Source of the DNA: Rhodosporidiobolus odoratus | Lineage: Eukaryota > Basidiomycota > Microbotryomycetes > Sporidiobolales > Sporidiobolaceae | Length of the DNA stretch: 64,000 bases | Direction of reading: 5' to 3' | NCBI GenBank assembly: GCA_034387635.1 | Contig: JAOANU010000010.1 | Location: 1,508,863 to 1,572,862 of the forward strand | Shown: positions 26,870 through 40,130 of the stretch, piece by piece | Layout: every line of letters begins with the position of its first letter | Position numbering within the stretch: the first letter of the stretch is position 1 | The notes under the pieces: generated by a model | Seen by the model: the letters and a program-made list of their open reading frames with translations, nothing else | The model's database searches: none | Told to the model about the DNA's origin: nothing | Made by a program: the position numbers and the translations under genes

Positions 26870-29464
26870 ATGTTCAGTTGGGTCACGGGCAGCAATACAA
26901 GCGCGAGACGAGGTGCGTTTTTCATTCTCGTTCCCTTGCGATCGGTGGGGAGGTCTCGCTGACTTACCTTGTCTACGCCGACGCAACGACGACGACGCGC
27001 AGGTTCAGTACCCTACCTGCCTGTCTCTCAACAGTCCCGCCGCGGGTCCACCACCTCCAACCCCGGCACTGACAGCCAAATCTCCGACGTCGAACCACCT
27101 TTCCCCCACTCTTCCGGCCAGACACCCCCAGTCTCCTACTCCCTGGGCGAAGTCGGCGACGTGGACGGAGACGGAGAGGAGAAGCTCGGTCGAAGAGGCA
27201 GCGCCGCGACGACCATCTCCTTCACCTCGGACGACTCTTCCTTTTCCACCAACGAATACAAACCCGATCCCGCCGTCATCCGTCGACACAGACGCTGCAT
27301 AGCCCTCTTCCTTTCTGTGGTCGCTCTGCTCGTCATCTACCTTGCCAGTACGACTGAGCTGCTGAGCTCCACCTCGGCTACCTTCTCCCGTCTGGCCGGT
27401 TACTCCTCCCTTTCTTCCGCCTCCGCCACCTCCGCCTCGCCAAGCAATTCCTCACTCGATAGCAGCGAATCAACCACGTCGATCAGCGAGAAAAATGGAT
27501 TCACCCCCAGTTGTCCCGCCAGAACTTGGTCCTCTGGTCGATGGGTTCCGCGTTCGAACGCTTCGTCCTCCGACTCCGCAGAGGGTGCCGGAACGGTCTG
27601 GGAGACTACAGGCTGGACCGGTTGCGCCCAATCTTGGTTCAGGAACGAGTGGCAGCTCGGCTTGACGTCCTCACCTGAGGAGGGGAGGATGAGCGAGTAT
27701 CGAGCGAGGGCTGGGGGGTGGAAGTGGCAGGCTGGAGGAGATGGGGGGGAGTGTGAGGCGGTTGAGGAAGCTTGGGAGGGAGACGAAGAGGAGCAGGAAA
27801 GTGTGTTGAGGCTGCTGCAGGGTTTGGTAGATCGTGGAGGGTGGTTGATTGTGGGAGGTGCGTTTCTCTGTTTCTCAGTCTATGCAGATCTGCCTTTCCA
27901 TGCCTCGACCCAAACATCTTCTCCTCTTAAACTCTGTCCACTCCTCACACGGCCCACTCTACCGCTCACCATCATACTGACCTTTGCACGTCCTACTGTA
28001 GACTCCCTCTCCGAGCAGCACTTCTTTTCCCTGTCTTGCCTTCTCGACCCGCACGTCGTGGCATCATGGCCTTTCGAGCCTATGAGCGAATGGAAGCAGA
28101 TCAAAGTCGAGCATCTGCACCTCAACCCGGAGTCGTCGTTCGTCAAGAGCGGGAGTTTAAGACTGAAGGAAGGGTGGGATCGGGAAGGAACGCCGATGGT
28201 GAGCCATGTTAGGTGAGTTGTTCTCCCTTCTTGCTCCCCTTCGTAACTGAGGATCGGCCCCGAAACCCACTTTGCTGATCATGAACGGAATGGGCAGATC
28301 CGACCATGGCCTCTCCCCCTCCGAACTTGTCTCTCTGGCCGGCACCTTCTCTTCCTTGGACCCATTCGTCTATCCCGCCATCACTACCGTCCCTCCTCTC
28401 TCGCCCCCCTCCTCTCTCCTCACCCCTGTCGAATCTTACTCCCCAACCCTCGACTACATCCTCTCCCTCTTCCTGAACCCCTCCCAACCACGCCAAATAG
28501 TGGCAGCAGAAGGCGAACCCTCCACCCTCGGCCCAGCCTACAGCGCACAAAACACCCCGCAAGCAGCTCTAGACAGGGAACAGAAGGCTACTCGAAGTGG
28601 CAAGTATCGCGCGCTGATCTTTTCTACCGGAGCCCACTATTCCACCCGACATTTCAACCTTGCCACTCCTGATGCTGCCGTCTCCTCCGCCGCTCAGGTT
28701 GAGTTCTTCCAACTCGCTCTCGAGCATATTCTCTCGCGCGTTTCTGTCTCGTTGGCTGGAGCAGGTATCGCTGGAGGAGAAGGCAAGGAAATCCTCATTC
28801 GCCCAACTAGTAATGGTCACGATGCGTGTCACGAAGCCAAGGGACCGGTACTGGATGAGAAGGATTGGGGCAGCAGTTGGTACAGCTGGCCGGATATGGA
28901 AAAAATGAATAGGAAGGCAGAGGTACGCTCCCCTTTTTTTCCGGTCCTTCATTCTTCGTCTCCCAATCTACGGAGTGCGCGAGAGCCACCTGTAAACGAT
29001 GAGCCTGGGGACTCACTGCTGTATGGTGGTCGAGCAGGAGATCGTCTCGAACCTCCGACATCCGAAAATCACCTACCTCGACATTGACCGCCCCGGAAAG
29101 CTACGACCAGACGCCGTAAGCTCTCTCTCTCTCTCTCTCCCTCCTGCATGCCCTCGAAATGTTTCTCCCTGTAGGCTGCCCATGCCAGCTGGATCACCGG
29201 ATGAGCAAGCGTTAACGCCTTGTCCCTTCTTTCTATCCTGCTCTGCCTCTTTCTCCCCTTCTCGCCACTTTCCCTACCTCTTCAAACTCCTCTACACAGC
29301 ACACCAACGACGATTGCCTCCACCTCTCCTCCGGTACGGGCGTCACCGAAGGCTGGACGCACTACCTCGCTCAGTACTTGGAAGAGAAAGGGGAATGGCA
29401 GGACGACCAGGCGCGCTCAGCGGGGAGGGGGAGATGGGGGTGGTTGAACGGGTGGGGTTGGTGA
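26870..29464 (+). CDS. PC-esterase / SGNH-type type II membrane protein
   Basis: Member of the GDSL/SGNH acyl-esterase group related to plant TBL/PMR5-like O-acetyltransferases, probably acting on Golgi or cell-surface glycans. The ATG at 26870 starts a short exon (MFSWVTGSNTSARRG) spliced to a Ser-rich cytosolic segment. A single membrane anchor follows (CIALFLSVVALLVIYLAST), giving type II topology. The lumenal domain contains WTGCAQSWFRNEWQLGL and then WLIVGDSLSEQHFFSL, whose GDS is the catalytic block I serine. Near the end, DDCLHLSSGT matches the DxxH block that supplies the other catalytic residues. The frame ends in a Trp-rich tail at 29464. Joins at the GDS and DCLH exons were checked and stay in frame. 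Substrate is unknown. Confidence 0.82.
29121..29139. repeat. (CT)n tract at an intron start
   Basis: A run of about nine CT units directly follows the GTAAG donor of the last intron of the PC-esterase gene. Confidence 0.8.
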
Positions 29465-30037
29465 GCGGATCGGATCTGTTGTCAGGATAGTAGTATATGT
29501 ATCGGACTGTGCTTGTCAAGTGAGTAGAAACTCCGCGCCCTGCCTTAGCCTCAAGTCGTATGCAAGCGACGAGGCTTCTCTCGCGAAAACAGACCACAGA
29601 CCATAGACAAGAAGTAGTGAATAACCCTGCAACACGTGTATGATTTGCATGCGGATGAGAAGAAGGCGACAAGTTATGTATCTAAATGCCCAGCAAAGAA
29701 AACCGAAATAGACCGTAAGTACACAAACAACAATGAGCGAAGGGGAGCTGAAGAGAAACGAAGGGGAACCGGAGTAACGAAGATGCGAGAGGAGATGGAG
29801 GGAAGAGGGGCCGGATGGGGGGGACGAAAGGCACTACACGACTGCGACTGCCTTGATTTGCTTCTTTGACCTATATACGATTGATCGTTATGTGAGGGTA
29901 GAAAGACTAGAGAGAATGGGTTATAAAGGTATCGTGTATATGTATGAGACAGAGGTTGACGGCGTGGTCCAGGCGGTGGAAAGACGGGCCATGCGATAAT
30001 AGCTAGAGAGAGGAAAGGTGAAATGGGTCGGCAGAAG
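29465..30037. other. Convergent intergenic region
   Basis: About 570 bp between the ends of the PC-esterase gene and the phytochrome gene. It is purine-rich on the plus strand near 29750-29830. No gene is recognised. Confidence 0.45.
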
Positions 30038-33000
30038 TTACGCGTCGGCGGGCTCCGAGATAGGCGACATGGCAACGGCACTGTCTGTGCTCATCTGCGA
30101 GTGCGAGCGCTGCTGCTTTGATGCGGGACGCTCCTGCTTCGATGCCGAGCGCATCAGGGAAGGTGCCGTAGTAAGCCAGCCGCCTCGCTCCCATTGACCA
30201 GGTCTGCGCAAAGGTGTATGTCAGCTTCGTGCTTTGAGCAGAAGCATGGGAATTGACGCACCGATAGACGTCTTTGGCCCGGAGCTCGACATCGGTAGCA
30301 CCCTTCATGAGCGTCTTGAGCCGCTTAAAGTCGATGGGCTTGAGCAGCCATCCGTTCAGCTCGGCGTCGATAATGGTGTGTTTGTCGCGCTCGGGCAAGC
30401 TGGCGCTGACAGCAAGGATGGGGATGCGGCCGCCATTGAGAGAAGCTGAGGGACGTAGCTCGGCTTCGCCGGCCGGAGCTTCTTGCTCCACGCGGCGAAT
30501 CTCTTTGGACGCTTCGAGACCGGAGCAAATGGGCATGAGGAGATCCATCAGGACGATGTCTGGGGAAGAACACGAAGGTCAATACAATAAGGAGAGTTAC
30601 CACAGGTGGAAAGAGTGAAGTCGTACCGAAGTTACGGTCCTCCTCGAACTTGCGCACGGCCACTCCACCGTGTTCCGCCACAATCACCTCGTGCCCATCC
30701 TTCTTGAGGCGTTGTGAGATGATCATACGGTTGACTTTCTGCACAGGGGAAGATATGGTCAGCGAGGGACGAGAACTCAGACAATGGCACCCTGACTGAC
30801 CTCGTCTTCGACGACTAGCACCCGCATGGGCCTGATGTAGTCGTCCGGGACGGGTGACTTGCGGTACTCGCTTATGTGCCTCAAGTCCTCCTTCTTCGAG
30901 TCTCGGCGCTCAGGCGAGGACGGTTTGGGGGTGACACCTGGCTTCGCCGTGGCCACCGCGGAAGGCGATTCGGAAGTGGGCGGGGACGCCTCTGTGCGAG
31001 GTAGTGGCGACGAAAGGAACGCTTCGCTAGGCGAGCCGATAGTGGCAGCGGCAGTCGACGAGCGGCGAAGTGTAGGGACGGGTTGGCTGAGCGGAGATGG
31101 GGAAGCAGTAATGGCGGAAAAATAGCTCGGCGACGTCGGCAACTTGGTGGAAAGATGGGAAGGAGAAGACATGGGAGAGATGTCCGTACTGCCATCCGAA
31201 GGGGCAGCCATTCGAGCTGGTCGCAGCGGAATCCTGGCGCCGGCGATGCCGACCTGGCCTGGGCGAGTCTGACCGTCTGCGCTCGAGACATCACCGGAAC
31301 CGAGGTTGCTTCGAGCTGTACGGAAGGAAGGGTTGGAGCGACCAGAGGTGGCCGAGGTGGCGGAGGTGGTGGATCGAGAGGACGTTGATGATGCTTTTCC
31401 GGCGGCGAGTCTCTGTCGACTTTGTGACGAGTTCTTTGCGCCTGCTGCGGTACTGTTGCCGCTGAGACCGGTGGTAGACATGGCGTCCATGAGCGAGTCG
31501 ATGTCAGACTTACCATTCGAGCGCTTCGACATGTGAGAGTCGGTAGAGGTGCCGCTACGGCGGCGGACCATGGGGGTTCGAGCGGCGGCATCAGATACGG
31601 TACGAGAGGCACCGTCCGCTGAACTGGCGGGAGCCGTCGGAGGCGTGTCCTGCATGGAGTCGCCGAGGGAAGGACTGTCGGGAAGACGAAATGGGAAGAT
31701 GAAGGTGAACTTTGAGCCGGACCCGACCTTCGATTCGACCTGCATCTGACCACCGATAACCCTGACGATACGTGCGACGACAGCTAATCCGAGTCCGACG
31801 GCTTGGTTGGAGGCGTCGGGGTCATTGATGGCTTCGTCTCGCGCTTTGTCGCCGATGGTCTGAAGATTCTCCATTTGACGGAACATATTCTCCAACTTTT
31901 CCTCGCTGATGCCAACGCCGGTATCGGTGCTGCGGAATGAGAGCATCAGAGAATGGGTCTGAAGCGTCAAGGCGGAAAGAAGCGTACATGGAGATGCCGA
32001 TTCGAATGGATTCCTGCTTCCATTCGAGTGCGTCTTCCAAGTTGGTATCGACGATCTCGCCCCACTCGACAAGAATTCCGCCTTCCTTGGTATGCTTGAG
32101 GGAATTGGCGACAACGCTGACGAGGATCTGGCGAATCTTGGCACGGTCTCCGATAACGGTGGGCGGCGTACCCGATGGGTTCTCGACCAGCTCGAGCTCA
32201 AGACCGCGACGTGCTGCTTCTTCTCGGTGCATAGCGAGCGACTCCTGCAGGGTTTCGGCGAGGTCGAAGGGATCCGTGAGATACAGGTCGTTACCTTTCT
32301 CGGTGCGGGTGAGGTCGAGAAGGTCGTTGATGACATGAATGAGGGATTTGGAGGCGGTGTGACTGCGTTGCAGGTTTTCGCGGACCTCGCCTTGTATGGG
32401 CCCGTCGAGAGCAAGTTCGAGGTAGCTGCGACGCGGAACATCTGATCAACGGCCGCAAGCACAAGAGAAGACATCGTTGCAACTCACTTGATGATGGCGT
32501 TCAGCGGTGTTCGCACTGCGGAACCCAGGAACATTAGCTCGCTGTCTGGCAAAGTGAAAGGGCAACGACGACGTACCCTCGTGACTGGCGTTGGCCAGCA
32601 AGAGGTTGGTAAGCTGGCTCGCGGCAAGGGCACTTTCCTTCTCCCGCCAAACGGCGATGAATTTACCTGCAGCAGCAAGAATCGGTCAGTTGCCTGCAAT
32701 TCAGTTGAAACGACTAGAATGAGGGAGGAAGAGGAGCATAGGACAAACCGTATACGAGACAGAGGACGCTGGCGGTTTCCTTTTCCTCGTCCGTCCATCC
32801 TCGAGACTTGCCGACCACGGTTTCGCTCCAAACCTTGAACGACTTTCGGGGCTCGAGGTGTCGGTTCTCGTGACTGGGCGCGGTCTTGTTCGCATAAGGG
32901 TTGCCGGCCCACCTGACTTCAGTTTGTTGCCCACGACGGAAGAAGACCTGCAGATGAAGAATGTAAGCGCAAGAAGGCACCGATACGAAGCGGGGATGGG

Positions 33001-36000
33001 CTTGCGATAAAGTCTTTGCCCTCGGTGGAAAGCGGAATGGACAGCATTCCGGCGATGAGCTGAAAGCCGTTGGGGTATTCGATATCGGGGAAGTCGGCGC
33101 CGATGTCTTGCGAGGAGATCATGTCGCTACGAAAGACGGGGTCAGACTGATACATGTCTGTGTGAACGGCGAGTAGCGTACGTATACTGCTTGATGCGGA
33201 GGTACTCGAGAACGGCTAGCAACTCCTGCGAGTTGCTGACAGGGCCGAGAATCTGGCAAGATCAATCAAGTCAGTACGGCGCAACGATCTCGAAGGTAGA
33301 ATCTTGACGAACCTTGGCCTCATCGCCTATGCTCAGAATACCAAAGTCGGCATGAAATAAGTCGAGGAGATCGTCCGCCTTGGCAATGATGAAACCGCCC
33401 GGGTTTTGTTCGGAGGAGGCCGTGTTGATGAGCTTGCGAGCTTGAAGACGGGAAGCGACCGAGATGCGTTCAAGCTGGTGCGACACAGATTGACCTGGGA
33501 GATACGGGAAGGTCCTTGTCAGCCCGGACCGGCCGTCGAGAGTGGGAGCGAACGAGCGTACCGAGAAGCTTGCAAAGTTGGCGCACGGGAAAGGATATCC
33601 GGTGGCCGTATCGACCGTAAGTGTGGCAGCTGACGAGCCCCCAGAGGTCGCCGAACGCGGTGATGGAGATGGACATCGACGAGCGCACGCCCATGTTGTG
33701 CAGGTACCTACAAAGAGGCAAACAAAATGTCAGGATGACTATCAAAGAAAACGCGCAGAGAAGAAGCGTCCTTACTTGATGTGGATAGGGCTCATCGCTC
33801 GCAGATGACAGTGCGTCATGTCGAGCGGACTGTCGACCTCATCAATATTGCGGCAGCAAAGCCTTGCCGTAGGCTGATCCCGGTCGTACAAGAGACGGAC
33901 CTTGTTTATGCGATACAGCTCGCGAGCTTGTGCGGGAATGTCGGAGGCGGGGAAATTGAGACCGCGGAAGAGATCCCGCGTCTTGTTCATATCGACCTGC
34001 TCGGCGACGACTCGCCCGTTCCACGCCTCGTCGAACTGGTAGATCATGACGCGGTCGAACTCGGTGAGCTCGCGGAAGACGCCCGCCGTGACCTGTCAAA
34101 ATCAGCCAGAACGACCGGGGGTTAATGCGGAAGCTTTGGAGACAGAAGGAAAGTAAGGCGACGCACCTTGAGGAAAGTCTCGAGGTTTTCCGCCTTGCTC
34201 AGTTGGTCGTTGATCTGACTCAGCAATCCCACGATGTCCACCTCGCCAAGCCCCTTGCCTTTCCTCCCATTCTTCCGTCGCTTCTCCCTCATCCTCGTGA
34301 GCGCTCGAAGCGGCTTGACGATGGATACGGTCGATTCGAGGAGGTCTTCAGCGGTGGGGTTGATACCATTGTCGGACTCTTCGGACGAAAGGAAACTGCC
34401 TCGTTCTTCGGGAAGCATCGACTCGCTCGAGACGGTGGTGAGGGGGTTGAGCTGATCGTCGGCGAGTTCGAGCTCTAGTACGAAGCGGTCGGGCTGGCTG
34501 ACTGGACTGGGTCGATGTATCGCAGCATGGCACTCCCACTCGAAACGTTCCCGCGACTGGGCATCGGTGTCTCCAGTACCGGGGATGCCTTGTCCAGAGA
34601 GCAGGAAGGTATACGGCCCGACCTCGTCGTTGGTCTCGTCGGCGTCGCGGTCTTGCAAAGACTCGATGGCGTCCTGCAGAGCTTCGGCTTCGTCTTCGTC
34701 GAACAGCTGAGTCAAGCATTTGGCTCGAAAGAGGAAGCGGGGGGGGAGGCCGAGGACAAAGCCGGCGTTCTGCGCATCGAGGGAGAGCGAGAAGGAAGCG
34801 TCAATGACGGAAGGCGAATACAAGTCCGAACGGGAGGAAGAGTCGCACCTCGGAAACTTGCTTGACCTTCATATGTCCACTGTCTTCGAGGTCGAAAACG
34901 ATAAGGACACCAAAGGCTTGTACGGCGCCTGGACAGTGGATGGGCTGCAGACCCGAGAAGCAGCGTCAGCACTACGCAAACAGGCGGACTAGGAGAAACG
35001 GCGCACCTCGTCCTCACATCGCTCAAGCTGGCCTTCCCGACCCGTGAGAACCAGGATCTCCCCTCCGTCCGAAATCTGATGCTCAAACCGCGTCGTCATG
35101 AGAAGAGGCTTCTCGCTGCCGCCGGTATGGCTAGTCGAGGCCCCCTCAGCTGCAATGCGGTTGCCTCCTTCCTTCTGGACCTCCCTATTCTCCTCGTCTT
35201 CCTCGATAAAGTCGTGCACCTGCACATTTGACTGTCGTTCGTCGTCGTCTCCGACCTCCACCTCGTCCGACTGTTCGGGATCGCCAACTTTGGCATGAGT
35301 GGTCGGTTCAGGAAGAACATCGTCGAGCGAGGGCGGGGGCTGTTCCGACAGCGTCTGCTTCGTTGCTTTGCTGCCGTGCGTTGTTTCGCTGTCGGCAGCC
35401 GGGGACTCGGCCCCACCCTCGGTATGCGAACCGGTCCGATCGCGTTCTCGTGGCCTGCTACCGCTGCCTCGCGACCTGCTGCTCTCGCCGCGAGAGAGCA
35501 TCCCTAACCCTCGAGCCGCCCGCTCAACGTGAGCCTGGCCGTAGCCATCTGGTGCAAATTCGTCCTCCACACCGGAAGCCACCCGCTTGCTCTCGCCCGC
35601 GCCGCCCAGCGGAGGCTCGGCCCTACTCGCTGGACCCGCAAGCGAGGGATCCGGAGATTTGGCCCCAGCAGCGTCAGCCGAGAACGACGTGCTACCGCTT
35701 CGTGCACTGCTGGTCCGGGTAATGGGGGTATGTCCAGGCCCGGTGCCTTGAGAGGATGGATACATGACACTCCGCATGGGAAAGTATCGTGCTTGACTGC
35801 CCCCGAGATCGGGTGCGGCTATGCGCGAAGAGACGGAACCTTCAGCCGAGGAGACGCTTCGCGGTGGTCCACTCGGCGATCGTACGCTGTCGACGGGGGA
35901 GGGACAGGTATCGGCTGCGGCAAAATTGGCGGCGGCATTGGGGAGGGATATAAAGGAGGGGCGCGTCGAGGGACGGGAGACGAGGTTGGGAGGGGAGGGA

Positions 36001-36248
36001 CCGACGGAGGAATTGGAGAGTGGAGGTGAAAGTGGAGTGGCGGACGGAACTGGTGTAGGTGAAGAGACGCGGGTCATGGGAAAGGTGCGTGATGCGGTGC
36101 GACTGGTGGGAGAAGAGCCAGTGCGTTCCATACGGCCGCTTATGGGCGATCCTGGTGGGTCGTGGGGTTGGCGATTCTGGGGTTGTGGAGGGGGAGGGGA
36201 CGAGGGCGAGGGTGAGGTTATTGGACGCGGTGAAGTTGGATTGCCCAT
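30038..36248 (-). CDS. PHY1: Fungal phytochrome (PAS-GAF-PHY hybrid histidine kinase)
   Basis: Red/far-red photoreceptor kinase that should bind biliverdin and signal through a phosphorelay. The ATG at 36248 (MGNPTSPRPIT) begins a Ser/Pro-rich disordered region of about 390 residues. The chromophore-binding cysteine, residue 411 (codon 35016-35018), sits in RCEDE. It is spliced across an intron (34945-35006) to PIHCPGAVQAFGVLIVFD, matching the CxxEPIHxPG motif of bacterial and fungal phytochromes. The GAF domain shows FPASDIPAQARELYRINKVR and DMTHCHLRAMSPIHIKYLHN. The PHY domain follows. The kinase has the H-box ASHEVRTPLNAIIN, the ATPase motif DTGVGIS and VGLGLAVVARIV. A Ser-rich linker of about 300 residues leads to the receiver (MRVLVVEDE, LMDLLMPICSGLEA, WLLKPID). 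The last exon is basic and ends at 30038. Many short introns are present. Identification is secure; individual PHY exon edges are less certain. Confidence 0.94.
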
Positions 36249-37147
36249 AGTCGGAAAGAGGAGAGGGGCGCGCTCGAGGGAGCAGGAGAGAGTGGCGACC
36301 GCTAGTGCAGCGTCCTGCAAGTCGAGTGTGCTCGTTAACTTTGAGAGATTTCTTGCTTCAAGGTAGAACAGCGAAGAAGGCGCGCTACAAGTTGCTTGTT
36401 GCACTGTCGGATAAGCCCTAGGCTGCAGAGCGAGTGTCGACGAGTGCAGCAAGCTTACGGCGTAATAGGCGACGCCAAGCGAGCTGATCGTAGAGAGAAG
36501 CGATGGTCTACCGATGAGATCGTTTCCAATTTTCTCTCCAACCTCGGCACGATTAGCGGCATCTTTATTCTGCATATTACACGGGCATTACCTACTAGGT
36601 ACTTAATTTACTTGTCAGATCTCACTTGTCCGTTTCTCGCCTCTTCGTACCCTGCCAGACAACAACTTGGCGTACCGCTCTCTCCCACCTGTAACGCCAG
36701 AGTCGACATCAGGAAGGTGCTCGGACGGTCTTGGTGCGAGGCAGCTGGTGCGCGCCCGAGTGGGCGAGGCCAAGCGAGGTGGATGAGGGTGAAGAGAAAA
36801 CAGGGATTTCCCGCGGCAACTTTGCTCAATGTTCCTCATCCACCTGCATCGCGTCCGGTGCCCGTCCTGGAATCCCTACGCTCGGCGCAAGGCGCAGGTT
36901 CAAGGTAGGGGGAGTCGGCAGAGACTGCATGATAGCCTTCACCCGATGAAAGAAAAAAAAAAACGGCTTGCACTGCAAACTTTTCTACCCAATTCTACAG
37001 GGAGTAGAAGCCCATAGTATCAAAAGTCTAGTTAAAGCTGCGGCCACACAGGCGCAAGTCTAGGGAAATAAAGAAAGAGGAGAGAGAAATTGAGCGAAGG
37101 CGCGGTGTTGGAACGGGTTGGTGCGCGATGCCAGGCGGGTGGTGTCC
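36249..37147. promoter_or_regulatory. Phytochrome upstream region
   Basis: About 900 bp between the phytochrome start and the asparaginase stop. An open frame continues 109 codons upstream of 36248 in the same phase, to 36575, but its composition is poor. I read it as 5' leader. A poly-A stretch lies near 36953-36963. No other gene is seen. Confidence 0.45.
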
Positions 37148-39232
<2,085 letters not shown>

Positions 39233-40130
39233 GGTAGGCGGAAGTTGCGGAAAGAGGTGAGATGAAAGAGGGCTTGAGGGCGTAGGGAACGGTCGACGAG
39301 GGTAGGCAAGGCACGCAAGACGACGGGGAGCAAGAAGACGAAGAGATTAGGAGAAGAGAGAGAGCAGGACAGCCGTCGGCAAGTCAACCTCGCAGGCAAT
39401 CTTTCGAAGGTCGGTGTCTTGTTCAGCGCGAACTCCGCCGCTAATCTCGGGCCCGCATCGAGGCGCCTTCGCGGTGTCCCAGGCATGAGTCAGGCTCGAT
39501 TAGGAAAGTCCGTTATGCGCGCGAGAGATCGGAAGGAAGCCCCTGCAGACTTATCGCAGGGAAAAGTGTCATTTTGCGTGTCGTTCTGCTCTCGAGGGGG
39601 TGGAAAAGGACGTACCGACAGCTATCCACCTCTCGGCCCCAGCGAAGTTCATCCGCTGGTGCCGCATGCCTCCCTCGCGGCGAAATGACCTCCGCCTCGA
39701 AGAGGAAAAAGTTTGTCGCGGGGTCCAGGCGATTGAGGCGATTGGCCGGACCGACGGAGCATGCACGCAGGTCGTGTCGGACAGCACAGAGATAAGAAGC
39801 CAGAGAAGAAGCAGACGAGGTCAAGGGAGAAGAACAAGAAGCAGATCTCCGGAAAGAACAAGCGTCCACGGCGATCAGAACGGCCGGGTCAAGTTTTCCC
39901 TTCCGACAGCGTCGCCAAGACCCACGGGGAACAGCAACGAACCAAGTGCGAGGCTGTGCATGGCATCTACGGTACGATTGCTGGAACAAGAGAGCAGGGA
40001 GAAACATGCAACAAGATCTAACGACATAAGGCGAGAGGAGAGGAAAATCCGACAAACAGTGTCCCTTCACGTGCACGGCCTTGAACGCGGTAAGCACGCA
40101 CGCAGCCTGGCTGCCCATTCAACCCAGAGC
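39233..40130. promoter_or_regulatory. Asparaginase upstream region
   Basis: About 900 bp between the asparaginase start and the stop of the next minus-strand gene. Frames of up to 228 codons here have no protein-like composition. Nothing further is recognised. Confidence 0.4.

Noticed and set aside
36249..36575. In-frame N-terminal extension of phytochrome by 109 codons
   Set aside because: Composition changes sharply upstream of the ATG at 36248 and looks like leader sequence; the extension is not needed for any domain.
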